From the NCBI RefSeq assembly GCF_001632365.1, contig NW_024468595.1:77698-96864 (forward strand): a DNA stretch of 19,167 nucleotides, read 5' to 3'. A model generated the notes under the pieces. The model worked only from the letters and a program-made list of their open reading frames with translations, did no database searches and was not told the origin of the DNA. Positions 1-11,500 of the stretch are shown here, piece by piece. The DNA is from Laetiporus sulphureus 93-53 (taxonomy: Eukaryota > Basidiomycota > Agaricomycetes > Polyporales > Laetiporaceae). Numbering within the stretch: the stretch's first letter is position 1; each line of letters begins with the position of its first letter. Position numbers and translations under genes: made by a program.

Positions 1-775
1 TGGCGATGCTGGCTGGTGTGGCGGTGTTGATCAGAGCGGTGGGAAATGGATGGCCTTGAAGCTGACATACTATGGGTTTTCCGGCTTCCATCGTCGAACT
101 ATTGGCATATTCAAGGACCCCATGATGCATACCCACTCCGGGGAGGCATACTTTTCCATATAGCATGTCGCATCGTTTCGTGGTAACTAGCATTCCGTAT
201 GTTTGTGATATATAAATATATCCGAGATGAGCTTTTTGTGTAGACCTGAGGATAGATTGTATAAATAAGATAGACTCGCTGAGAACGAGAGCAGGGAACC
301 GAATGAATTGAATGGACATAGCACGATTTTGAGTGAGAAACAAAGCATATAGTACGACGAAAGCGCGATTATTCGTTTAGGCAGAATATTAGATGGAGTT
401 GAAAAACACGACGCCAGCGTCACGGTTGGCAATACACGACAGACAATTAACGTCTGTTCTCAGAGCATGGCACCGCCATCTGGACCACTCAGGAAGTGAA
501 AAACATGCGAAATTAGTTCGAATCGAAATCCGTGATTCATCCACCGACACAGGTTTGTGGGATTGCATTGAATGTGTGTGGCTCGACATTTGTCAAAGAA
601 ATCTGTGTCTATGTAACATCAGCTGGAACTACGAATCACATGGGACATAGCACAAGGCTACGATAATAAAACATTATACAGAGAACGACCAACCCAGATG
701 ACAACGTTGATCGAAATCAACCCAGAAAGCCCCATTGACTTACATCAATCCAAATGAGAAGAATGCTCGACCCTG
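1..775. other. Downstream flank without a firm gene
   Basis: No gene in this stretch can be supported. The first ~57 bases are GC-richer than what follows. On the plus strand they stay open in the frame starting at base 3, reading a short hydrophobic run before a TGA at 55-57, so they could be the 3' end of a gene lying outside the window. The rest is AT-rich with stops in all frames and is probably 3' UTR and spacer for the leftward Stealth gene ending at 776. A short direct repeat, CAACCCAGA, occurs near 689 and 718. Confidence 0.4.
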
Positions 776-3319
776 TTACCGCTGTTCCCAAGCGGCAGGC
801 TTCTTCCAGCGTCTATTGAACCATATTTTCAGCACCTGTGTCACTTGGGAAGTGAGGCTCTCCTTCGTGGCGTCGTCATTGATGCAAAGAAGAGCCACAT
901 GGGGCGTTCGCTCGATATGTGCGACGACTTGTGCCGCTCCTTGCGGGCTCGAGACGCGTTCGAAAAGCGACGGTGTATTACCTGGATCATCCCACATTAA
1001 ACAAATTGACTGTGACATCCGAGTGCTGGCACGTACCTATCACATAGCGATAGCGCTGTAGAAGCTGCAGCACCCACTGTCTTACATTCTGCTCACGCTT
1101 CAGGCCCATAACAGCATATAGGGAGAAGTCGCCGTCTTCCCAGTTTGCGACTAGAGGAAGATGGGGGACTTCTCGCTCGCCATCCTCATTGTCCACCGGT
1201 GGAAGGACACGATCGGGAGCAGGAAGGAAAGCCGACAAGCCATGGCTGCCGCTTGCTTTTGTAAGCGCCAGAATAACTGAGTAACATTCAATCTGTCTGT
1301 TCGAATGAGCGACATGAAGGATGCGTACCGCAATCTCCACAAGCCTCATTCCGGAACGCGATATCCGTAAAGATTTCGCTTGCACGTCGCTGTTGACCTT
1401 CAGACTCCGGATGTTCCATCGCGAAACACTTCTCATAGGATATCCTGCACCTGGGCAGGTGGCCCTCATTGATCTCCGGGGCAAATGACACCCATTCTGG
1501 CCGGCCATAGGCACCCAGACCAGCGTACGCGTAACCGTCGAGAGATGCTATGTGATCTTGTCAGTAGGGGGGGAAGCCTTCAACCAAGCAGATACACACA
1601 TACAGAATGAATACGAGGTCAAGCTCGGCAGCGGATATCTGTTCGCCTTCAGGACCCTCTCGACCCTTTCCCTTGTGAGCGTATCCCGATGGCTAGTCTC
1701 CACGAGCAAATCGCTCTCCCCCCAAGCGCCACCGATTTCCTCCCAAGCGCGCCGAGCCTCCGCTTCGCCCCAGGTCCCATTGAGCGCGCCGACCCGTCCG
1801 ACGACCCAGCTCCACAGGAGCGCTTCTCGTGCACGCTCGACAATAAAGTGCGCATGCATAAAGAACGCATTCACGTCTCCGTCGCCGTTTGCTGTCTCTC
1901 GGAAGGGATGCGCCGCGGAGGCCGCGAACGACTGGGGCCAGATGGTGGCCATCTCGTGTAGGAGAGCGCGAGAGGCGACCTTGGCTTCGTGGGCGACATA
2001 TGGACGGTATCGGCGACCGAACCGCTTGCCTATGCAGAGAAGAAGATTGAAAGGCGAGATGTGAGAGTGATAGAAGTCCGCACGCACTTAGAAGAAAGTT
2101 GCTCTCGCCGAGGCTACGCCATTCTCCTTGGTTGTTCCCACGTAGTCTGTCGGGATTGACGAGAAGATCCGGCTGCATGTGCAGGACAGCTCCATACGCT
2201 ATGGGTATTGTAAATTAAGAAAACAGCGAGGGGTATAATGGACGGAGCACCTGGCGTGTAGAAGCTAATGGGCGACAATGGGTTGATCATGAAAAGGTCG
2301 TCATTCTGCATGGTGTGAAGATCAATCCTTACCGCTGATCAGTACACAGGCTAAACCAAACGTGCTAACCATATAAATACTGCGAGCAGCTAATGAGAAA
2401 CTTGTATCCGGGAGGGTCAGAGCGCGTTGACTCACAAATAATCTGAAACGTTTTCTATATGGCCGAGTTGTGACTCGATAGCGAGACTGGAGCGCAAAGT
2501 CAACACGCATGCATATGAAGTGTGATCTAATTACTACCTGTTGAAGTTAGTCCCTGTATAGGGGCGGAAGATTTGTGCATGGTGTGTGATAGAAAGTTGT
2601 GTGTTTCCGTCCTGCCACATATTGTGCGCGAGTCGATTGTTTGTATCTAGCCATTGTGGCATCTGTCCTAATCGCCACGACTTTGGATCAGAGATATTGC
2701 TTCTCTCGGCGAGCCATTGAGGCATGGGGAAGTCGCCTGTAATGAGATGGAATCGGCCTGCATATTGCCTAAAGTTGGCCAAGACCGAGCGCATGGAAAA
2801 CCTGAGCTCGTCGTGATCGCTGCGAAGACCGTCGATCAGGTCATGCACTGAAGAGAGAATTGAGCCGAATAGAATTCACCGATAGAGTCGCGCTTGTGCG
2901 TCCGATCGCAAGGGTCTGTACGGGTCTTTCGGTCCAAACTGGCTCTGTGCGAGGCTCTTGGCTTCCCCCAAGAGTATATCGGATCCGTTAACCCATGTCC
3001 ACACGACGTCGAGGGGCCGAGCGTTGTTCTCAGGACAGATCTCGCCAAGCGCGAAGTGAGCGTCAATGCATGAATTAGGCAGATCCTGCACGGCTTGCAG
3101 CGGCGTCCTTGGCGGGGCCGAGAGAGGCAGCGAAGACGCGTGCAGAGGAAGATACTGGCAGTCCAAGTATTCGAGCTGGGCGGAGATGGGCAGATCTAGT
3201 TCGTCGACATAGCCAAGCGCCTGCCGCAGCAGGAGGAAGAGAGTGAGCAGCGACGCTCCCAGGGCTGTCGCAAGCAGGACCCGTCTTCTCGGAAGATGAA
3301 AGGGAGTGTGTCTGACCAT
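776..3319 (-). CDS. Stealth-family sugar-phosphate transferase, type II membrane protein (679 aa, 10 exons)
   Basis: Stealth proteins are related to the GlcNAc-1-phosphotransferase alpha/beta subunit and bacterial capsule polymerases, and are thought to move hexose-1-phosphate from a nucleotide sugar to a glycan. Seen: a basic N-terminus and one hydrophobic anchor (residues ~14-31), which suggests a Golgi lumenal enzyme. CR1 is LDVVWTWVNGSD (~103-114). CR2 runs from RDHDELRFSMRS (147-158) to IYMNDD (ends 264). CR3 holds KRFGRRYRPYVAHEAKVAS (~317-335). CR4 ends in ALLCINDD (~641-648). Exons, all in phase: 3319-2880, 2819-2538, 2486-2436, 2379-2370, 2305-2251, 2198-2088, 2029-1604, 1547-1329, 1276-1037, 981-776. 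Exon 4 is only 10 nt. The first in-frame ATG is at 3319; the frame opens further upstream but without an ATG. Acceptor sugar and partner are unknown. Family call is firm; individual junctions are inferred. Confidence 0.88.
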
Positions 3320-3732
3320 GGGGCTCGTCGAGAGCGCGCGGGGGACGTGCGGACAGCGAGCTAGGAGATTTCGACGAGCATAGCAAACGTTGGTGGGTAA
3401 CTTGACTCTACACAACCGTCCTTGGAGCGCCGGAGGCTGTAGATCATCATGTCGGGCAAAAAGATGTCTTTCTCGACACAGCAAATGGGTGTCCCACAGC
3501 TAATACCATCAAAGCTATGCAGAATATCAGCAACACCTCCATCAATATCGTGAAAACTTGTTGAATCGGAGCTGAACAGGCTGCGCGCTGCGGAAATTGG
3601 CGAGGAAATGTTTCGGCACGTGACCGTAACTGAGCGGACTTGATGCTCGGGGTCGGCGTACGCTGACCATCACCACCACAGCCACGACCTCTTGCGCCTC
3701 CAAGCCCGCAGGGGGTACCATCCACAACGGCC
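3320..3732. promoter_or_regulatory. Divergent promoter between the Stealth gene and AKR1
   Basis: These 413 bases separate two start codons that point away from each other (3319 on minus, 3733 on plus), so both promoters must lie here or overlap the 5' UTRs. A perfect CACGTG palindrome at 3617-3622, in context CACGTGAC, lies about 110 bases before the AKR1 start; such E-boxes bind Cbf1-type bHLH factors in fungi. No clear TATA box is seen. Shared regulation of the two genes is inference. Confidence 0.5.
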
Positions 3733-6397
3733 ATGACTGACCCAACCTCGTTTGTGAATTCCAAGACAGAGCCGTCGGGGACGTTAATGAATGCGGCGTC
3801 TGTCTCTGGCACGCATGGCACGCATTCGCAGGCGGCACAGACCGTGCAAGAGCACGAGGTGAGCATGATGCCCTGTGTTCTTGCTACAATGTCTCTACAG
3901 CTCTCTGCAGATGAATATCTTTGTTGCAGCACAGCGGGGGGACGTCAGCGCGATCCGCGAATTCATCGAGTCTGGCAAGGCCAAAGCGACCGACCGGGAC
4001 GAGCAGAACATCACGCCACTGCACTGGGCAGCCATCAACGCGCAGGTCGCCGCATGTCGCTACCTACTCGAGCAAGGCGCGGAGGTTGATGCGCTCGGCG
4101 GCGACCTCGTCGCAACCCCGATGCAATGGGCCGCGCGCAACGGCTACCTCTATGTTATCCAGCTGCTCATCGCGCACGGCGCGGACCCGACCATCACCGA
4201 CGCCCAGGGCTACAACACCCTCCACCTTGTCACTCACTCGTCTTCTGTCATGCCGCTGCTCTACCTCCTCCACCAGCCGATCAACGTCGACTCGCGTGAC
4301 TCGCAGGGCCACACGTCGCTCATGTGGGCTGCGTACCAGGGCGATGCGCTCTCGGTTGACCTCCTGCTTAAGCATGGTGCAAGTGCCAATACAAAAGATG
4401 ATGCTGGGCTGACGCCACTGCACTGGGCGGTCGTGAGGGGCAACCGTATCTGTATCCGGCGTCTCATTGAGGCCGGCGCTGATATCAGCGCGAAGGACAA
4501 TGAAGGGCGAACAGCGCGGGATATGGCAGTCGAGCTGAAAAGTCTTGGAGCATGGAAACGTGCGCTGGAGGAAGGAGGGATGAATGAAGATGGCACTAAG
4601 AAGCGGAAACCGCTCAGCGAGGTCCGTCAATATTGTTTTTCACTCAGGTCATGCGCTCAAATGTGCCATAGAGGAACACGAAGATAGCCATATTCATACT
4701 ACCGACGATCTCCTTCTTCCTGATGTTCATGACTTTAACGATCCTCCCGTGGTACACTGGAATAATACTTTCAATGACCCTCTTCTTCGGCATGCATCAT
4801 GTGAGTCTGTTAACGTCTGATGTGCGATCTTCGTCGCTCACATGCGTACAGATCGTCACTCGAGTCCTCCTCGACAAATCTAATTACACGGACAGCGTCG
4901 CACAAAGCCCGTACTTTGCAGGAATCATCTTTGCATCGATAGTATGGGTAATGTATAGCTGGCTGACACGCCTGGTGCATCGTGAGTATACATTTCGTTC
5001 TGTATCTGCTAGATCTCTGACCCTCCTCAGAAACACAATCTCATGCATTCACACATCTGTTGTTCGCTATCAGCTTGGGTCTGTGCACATACAACTTCTT
5101 CCGCGCGATCAGCTTGGATCCAGGAGGATGCCCGAAACCAGCGAGTGATGCTGAGCTCAAGTCGGTGAGTACACGTTTGAGCTAAGTGCTCAGCTGCTGG
5201 TATTAAGATGCACGAATAGATAATCGAGGACTTGGCGTCTGAAGGACGACTCAATGGCCAGACTTTCTGCATCCAGTGCATGGTAAGTATGATCTATATA
5301 ATTGCCGAACGTGGACGCTCAGTTATTGTCTCTAGGCACGAAAGCCACTCCGCTCAAAGCATTGTCGTACTTGCGATCGGTGTATCGCCCGGCATGATCA
5401 GTACGTCAGTCTTCTGACGATGTGCAAGCTTTGTGACTCACATTCATAACCAGCCATTGTCCATGGGTGTGGAATTGCAGTATGTGTAACATTTGGGTGT
5501 GAACATATTGTGCTCTAATCTCGATCTGGCAGTTGGAGTGAACAACCACAGACAATTCCTGCTCTTCGTGACTACTCTCGTGATTGGGATTGTACTCTTC
5601 GACTATCTCACATTTGCATGCAAGTTGCTCGCTCTCTTTTCCATGTGCTTACTGGAGCTGATCCTCCCACAGACTTCTCTTCCACCGACGACTCCACCGA
5701 TCCCAGCAACATCTCTCCTGCGTGCATTCTACCCGCCAACCTCTGTGCCATCACCGCCTACGACACGTTCCTCTTCTCCGTCGCCGTGTGGTCGACGCTC
5801 CAGCTCTCATGGACGATCGTCCTCCTCGGCAGCCAGCTCTGGCAAGTCGCGCGGCAACTGACGACCTTCGAGGTGTCCAACCTCGGCCGGTACGGCTTCA
5901 TGGGCGGGCGCGGCGGCGCGAGCATGAGCAGCCAGATGGGCCACCAGCACCGGCAGGTGCTGGGGGACACTGACGTGGCTATCGAGGGCGTGACGGCCGT
6001 GCATCACCACGCGCACAGCCACGGCATGTGCGCAGGCTGCGGGAGCGGGTTCTTGATGAACCTGCTCGGGTTCGACCGTTTCACGAAGGGCAAGGCGGCG
6101 GACGGACTGGCGCGCGCCGGGAGCGCGCCGAACCCGTTCGACCTGGGGGTTTTTGGGAACTGTAAGGACTTTTGGACAAAGGGCCGCGAGCTGGGCGTGG
6201 AGTATGAGCGGGTGTATGATGTGCCTGCGGAAGGGTTCACGGAGGCAAAGAGGAAGAGACAGAGAGAGGAGGGGGATGATTTGCATGTGGAGGTTGCGGG
6301 GAGGAAGTCGTTGAGGAAGAGTCTGTTGATGGGATTGGGGTTGGGACGACCGGGAGGGAGCAGTCGGTCGGGGTACGAGCCGCTCAGCCAGGTGTAG
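3733..6397 (+). CDS. AKR1: Akr1-type ankyrin-repeat DHHC palmitoyltransferase (731 aa, 10 exons)
   Basis: It transfers palmitate to cysteines of membrane-associated proteins, in yeast at Golgi and endosomes and needed for endocytosis and pheromone signalling. Seen: ankyrin repeats at ~44-270 (several TPLHWA-like cores), then hydrophobic segments from ~283, a cysteine-rich domain at ~426-471 with C427, C430, H440, C441, C444, C447, H451, the catalytic D452-H453-H454-C455, and a TTFE motif at 554-557. Yeast Akr1 has DHYC; this copy has standard DHHC. Exons, all in phase: 3733-3858, 3911-4621, 4672-4800, 4852-4981, 5031-5164, 5220-5282, 5336-5400, 5454-5479, 5533-5619, 5673-6397. Exon 8 is 26 nt and carries the active-site Cys. 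The intron at 5620-5672 has a GC donor. Length matches yeast Akr1 (~760 aa). The weakest junction is the 4622-4671 intron. Confidence 0.93.
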
Positions 6398-7386
6398 ATG
6401 TTGTGCATTTACCCTCTGGAGGACTATGTGTTGGAGTGCAATATGTATTTTACCCTGTCATGCATGGTTTGTTTTGTATCCCTTCTAAAGGGGCGAAGTC
6501 TCAGCGAAAGCGCAAGCAATCGGACGCGTCCACGTGATCATATGAAACGCGTCGGTGGCGCCAGCCGCGCATCGAGTTGAACGGCCACCTGCTGCCCTGA
6601 TGACTCCAAGAGGACGGACCGCTTCAAAATTCACTACGATATATTCCACGGATTTTATTCCGCGCATGCGCATGTTCATCAACTCGAATGACAGGAGAAT
6701 CTAAGGTTACGAGTCCACGCCAGGGTCATCAGCAAAAAGAGCCGCGCAATGTATTACATTCTGATTATTGACACTAGCATGTTGATTCTCAGAGTGAAGT
6801 TCGAACCCAGCTTGCTTACTAAGTAGACGAACGGGGAAAGAGACGGTCACCATCTTGTTAATTATACGCTCCTCCTCATTTTTCTCACCACAGCCTATTT
6901 TTTACCCCCCGTCTGTGCCTGTCCTCAGACAAAATGACCCAAGGAGCGCGGTTACAGGGTGCCGGAGGGAAGTCTTTACAAAATTTGGCCTCGAACAGTT
7001 TGGCTGTGCTGGGGCTATCCGTGACCTGTCCCAACCTCGCAAGTCGCCGTCTTGAAAGCTCTCCGGAGGCTTGCCAACGCGCATATATACACCGAAGAGT
7101 GTTGCTCAAAGTCAAATTCGGCGAGCACGCGTTCTTCCTGCGCGCATTTGCAGCACCGCTGCGCGCGTAAACCGCCGGGGCCGCTCATCCTGCGCGCCCT
7201 CGCGGCATCGCTGTGTAATGATATTGTGAGGATTCCGCACATGGATTGACTAAATTCGCTGCATATTGGCTCTCAGACGCTTCAAGGTGCTCGCGCTGAT
7301 CTCAGAGTGGAATGCCCAGTGCGTACTGATCATCCTGGGGGCTGTATTCCATTACTGACAAAGTCTCCCTTCTACTTAATTTAAAG

Positions 7387-7523
7387 GCTTGGTTCCAAAT
7401 CGCCGCGCGAAGAAGAACAATCAGAACAAGAAGCGGTTTGCAGACCGCCACCGTTCAGCATCCTCGTCCGTATCCAGCTACAGAGACTCTCTCCGGCCCA
7501 CCACCCTCGCCAACACACAATGA
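7387..7523 (+). pseudogene. Possible homeodomain helix-3 relic
   Basis: TGG TTC CAA at 7390-7398 is followed, one frame away, by AAT CGC CGC GCG AAG from 7398. Together these give WFQ plus NRRAK, the signature of homeodomain recognition helix 3, if one A has been lost. The second frame then stays open through a basic stretch (KKNNQNKKRF) and a Ser-rich tail to TGA at 7521-7523. A weak GMPSAY-like trace lies upstream near 7309-7326, but helices 1 and 2 are not recognisable. An AG acceptor just before 7387 would suit the intron often found before this helix. The match is short and could be chance. Confidence 0.3.
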
Positions 7524-8357
7524 GCCTAATTTCCGCCTCAAGGAGATGCACATTGCACAGGGGGCTATATATGCATCACGAGAGGGAAACTGCTCTGGTT
7601 CGTTCTCATCATCAGGCGGATCGCAAGCCCAGGAGACACGGCAATGCCCGGTCGTGACATGGAACACATAAGCCGATGAATAGCGTTACGAGCTCAACCT
7701 CAGACGCGACCACGAGGAGCTGCTCGGCGCCTACCAATGAAACTGATGCCATCCTCGTATGAAGTCGTCTGAAGTTGATTCCCTGCCCTCGGAGCGCTTT
7801 ATATTTCGAGGTATGTCTGAATTCCTGGCATTGGGCTAACAAGGAGCATCGGCTCATTTTGTCTGAGTCACTGGCTGGTCGACACTATCATATGCTCGCG
7901 GCAGCGAGCAAGCGCATATGGATTTTTGGAGATCATTCTGATGCGAGACGCGACACATGCTCGGCCACCCCGATGCATGGGAGTTGTGCACATCTTTCGC
8001 GCAGTCTCCGGAATCGCGGGTCCGTATATATAGCACTGCTGCCGGCCGCTCGCTTCTCGCGGTCCACGTTCGTCGCGGGCCGTCCGATGACTTGCATCTC
8101 GTGGAGCAACGCGAATCATGGAAAACGTTCATTGTTGCACAAATACAATACAAGACACCTCTCAGACAACCACCACGCACATCAACGTTACAGCAGCGCA
8201 GAGTCATCGACCACGTTTGCACATAAGCAACCGAGGTGCAGAGACTCAGAGACACTGCGGGTCATGACGTGTGACTGTTCGCGTGGTGTCACGGCATCAG
8301 GTGAGCACTGGTGAGCAGCCCGGTCCGCTAGAGGCGTTTGCGGCCAACTCTCCTCCG

Positions 8358-8362
8358 CCAAT
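8358..8362 (+). promoter_or_regulatory. CCAAT box upstream of GH115
   Basis: A CCAAT pentamer lies about 230 bases before the GH115 start codon, a usual place for Hap-complex binding in fungi. A pentamer this short occurs often by chance, so functional meaning is only suggested by position. Confidence 0.25.
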
Positions 8363-8590
8363 ACGATCAGCAACGTTAACGCAATAAGACCCAGCCCATT
8401 GCGAGGACGCGTCTACCGATCCACTGGCGCATACGACTTACACCGAAAATCTCCCGCAGATGCGCACCTTCGCAGATATCCCGAGGTCACACGGACCCTC
8501 CTTGCAGGGTGAAAGAATAGGTCTCCGAGGCCTTTTAAGCATTCTGACGGTGTCTTTGCGCCGGGAAGTGTGCCTGCAGCTTATGCCACC

Positions 8591-11500
8591 ATGCTCGGAT
8601 GCTGGGGTGCCTGCGTCTCGCTCGCCCTTTTGGCCTTAGCCAGCGGTGTGCATGCCATCGGACAAGCCACCTGTGTTTCCTTCTCTCCATCATCTGCCTC
8701 GTTTCCGATCGTCAGCGATGGTGTAGCTGTGCCGATTCTTCTGTCCGAGGATGACTGGGGAGGTGTGCAACGCGCCGCGTACGACTTTGCCATGGACATC
8801 CACAACGTAACCGGGGTGATGCCATCACTGTTCAACGTCAGCATACCCGCGACGAGTGCCAACTTGAGCCTTGCTGGTACTCAGGCAATTATCGTCGGCA
8901 CGCTGGGGCAATCCTCACTCATCGACGAGGTGGTGAACCGCACTAACCTGGATGTCTCAAGTGTCGAAGGGCACTGGGAGGCGTTCATGACGCAGGAAGT
9001 CGCAAATCCTCTTCCCGGCATCACTAGCGCATATGTTATGATTGGTGCGGACAAACGAGGCACGATATATGCGATGTATGATCACTCTGAGCAAATTGGT
9101 AATGTTGATTCATCTACATTCTAGCCTCTGTGAATGGTAAATAACGCCGTCCGACAGGTGTCTCACCGTGGTACTGGTAAGTGCTTCAGCCATCAAAGCT
9201 TACGTGCGACTTGGTTTAATTCCTCTATAGGTGGGCTGATGTTCCCACCAAGACACACTCCGAGGTTCATGTCGACTCCGCGGGATGCGCGCACGGATCG
9301 CCTACCGTCCAGTACCGCGGCATCTTCCTCAACGATGAGCAGCCTGCTCTACAGAACTGGGCTATGGCTCGATTCACAAATGGTACCGGCGCTGCGCTGA
9401 CAGGATCACCCTTCAACCACTTTTTCTATACGAAGCTGTGAGTTTCTTTCCAAGTCACAAAGCCTTGCCTGCGCTTATGTCGTCGCAGGTTCGAGCTGCT
9501 CCTTCGTCTGAAAGCAAACTATCTGTGGCCGGGTGAGAACCTCTTGTTCCTCCCTGTCGCTCTGACGCTCACATTGTCTTGTCTCAGCGATGTGGTCAAG
9601 GTTGGTCTATCGTACGATTCGTAGTGCACCAAGCAAGCTGACTCTTCATCATAGTGCATTTGGCGTTGACGACCTCCTGAATCAACCCCTCGCCAACTGG
9701 TATGGCATAGTCATGGGCACGAGCCACGAAGAGCCGATGATGCGCTCCATCCCGGTCGAGTGGACGCTCTTCGGCATCGGGCCGTGGGACTACAGCACGA
9801 ACGCGCAGAACATCTACAATTTTTGGGTCGTCGGTGCAGAACGCGCCAAGCCGTACGAGAACGTGTTCACGGTTGGCATGCGAGGAGATGGTCAGTCATA
9901 GTTGGCAGTTTCGCTGTCGTGAGACGCTAATGCTTGTTTCGAACAGGTGACGGTATGCATTGCTTGCGTGCGAGATGTCGTATAGTGTGTTCATGAGGAG
10001 TGGTTTGTCGCTGTCAGAGCCACTGGCTGGCGGCCAGGACATCGATCTTCTCGAGGAGATCATCTCAGATCAGCGGCAGATCCTGAGCAACACCTACCCC
10101 GGTGTCAATGTCACGACCATCCCGCAGATGTGGTGCTTGTGTGAGTTGCTGTTATTGATCATCCACTAGATGTCCGATAAACCATTGGCCTGCAGACAAG
10201 GAAGTGCTCGGGTACTATGAAGACGGCATGACAGTGCCTGATGACATTGCGCTGATGTGGACCGACGACAAGTGCGTCGACCTCTCAATTTGCTGTTATC
10301 TTCCCCTTGATATCCCTTCTCAGCTACGGCAACATCGAACGTCTGCCGACAGTCTCTGAGCGGAACCGCACCGGCGGTGCCGGAGTGTATTACCATGCAA
10401 GTTCCCTCCCCTCTCCCTTCCTGTCGCTACGTACCGCTAACCAGACCGTGTGTGAAGTATGACTATGTCAGTTATCGTGTAAGTTTCTTGTATACGCACT
10501 AACTAGAGATGCAGGTCGGAGATCCAATGGATTATAAATGGATTGTCGTATGTGTCCGTCCTGTCACACACATTGATTTGATCTGACCTGATCGCGCCTT
10601 GCTCCGCAGAGCAGTCAGCTCGCCAAGGTACGGAGCCAGCCAACTCCATGCCTGATAATGATTGACGCCCGCCCCAGACCTACGAGCAAATGTCGCTCGC
10701 AACCGCGCGCAACGCGACGCGCATCTGGATCGTCAACGTCGGCGACCTGAAGCCGTACGAGATGGAGACTGAGTTCTTCATTACGTACGGCTGGGACACG
10801 TCGCTGTGGGACATGAACAACCTCGGTTCGTTCGTCGAGCTATGGGCGCAGCGCGAGTTCGCGCTCTCGTCGGAAGACGCGGCCACGGTCGCGGGCGTGA
10901 TTGCGAACGTCACGCGGTTCAACTCGAACAGGAAGCCGGAGATGCTGAACGGGACGACGTACAGTTTGTGGAACTACCGGGAGTGAGTGCGATTCTGCGC
11001 GTATTGCTCGGGCTTGAGCTCATTCTCATGAGCGCATAGGGCGGAGAACAAGTTAGCGATGTGGCAGGCGACGAACGTGTCGGCGACGCGCATCCGCGAC
11101 TCGCTCTCCGGAGACATGCTGTCCGCGTACTTCGAGTTGGTATATCATCCCGTGCAGGCGAGCTATACACTAGCGAGCATGTGGATCGCGGCGGGCATGA
11201 ATAACCTGCGCGCCTCACAAGCATTCCTGAGTGCGAATAAGTATGCTGCAGTTGTCGAAGAGCTGTTCCAGCAGGATTGGGAGCTGGAGGTTGAGTATGA
11301 TACCCAGTTGGAAGGTACGCATATGCCATCGCATGCGCCAGGCAACGATGCTCATGGTTAGTTTAGGCAAATGGTCAGGCGTCTGCATAACCTGCAATTG
11401 GTTTCGCTGATTGACGAAGTCAACTAGGACGCACATGATGAGCCAGACGCATGTAATGTATGCCTATTGGCAGCAGCCGCAGGCCAATACGTGAGTTAGC

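Larger units (their letters stand above)
6398..8590. other. Long intergenic region between AKR1 and GH115
   Basis: No intact gene can be supported over about 2.2 kb. It should contain the AKR1 3' UTR at its left and the GH115 promoter at its right. Open frames are short and overlap on both strands, without conserved motifs, apart from a homeodomain-like trace at 7387-7523. A CACGTG sits at about 6531-6538. A CCAAT pentamer at 8358-8362 and a weak TATA-like TTTTAAG at about 8533-8539 lie upstream of the GH115 start. A GC-rich patch at ~7120-7215 may be decayed coding sequence. Confidence 0.5.

Noticed and set aside
1010..1036. 27-nt intron in the Stealth gene ending at 1010
   Set aside because: It is too short for a fungal intron and leads to an early stop. 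The 55-nt intron 982-1036 restores the CR4 reading with LCINDD.
1552..2064. 170-aa plus-strand open frame
   Set aside because: It lies opposite Stealth exon 7, whose minus-strand reading has the CR3 motif and clean splice sites. The plus-strand translation is low-complexity Ser/Arg with no motif.
4064..4630. 188-aa minus-strand open frame
   Set aside because: It is the antisense of the ankyrin exon of AKR1, where GC-rich codons keep the other strand open.
5807..6286. 159-aa minus-strand open frame
   Set aside because: It is the antisense of the last AKR1 exon and shows no motif.
6799..6808. tRNA T-loop (GTTCGAACCC)
   Set aside because: The T-stem does not pair on either strand and no acceptor stem or anticodon arm can be placed.
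7775..8314. 179-aa plus-strand open frame before GH115
   Set aside because: Its composition looks random, there is no known motif, and an overlapping minus-strand frame is equally open. It was not called as a gene.
8570..8590. GH115 start at 8570
   Set aside because: That codon is GTG. The ATG at 8591 has a strong context and begins a clear signal peptide.
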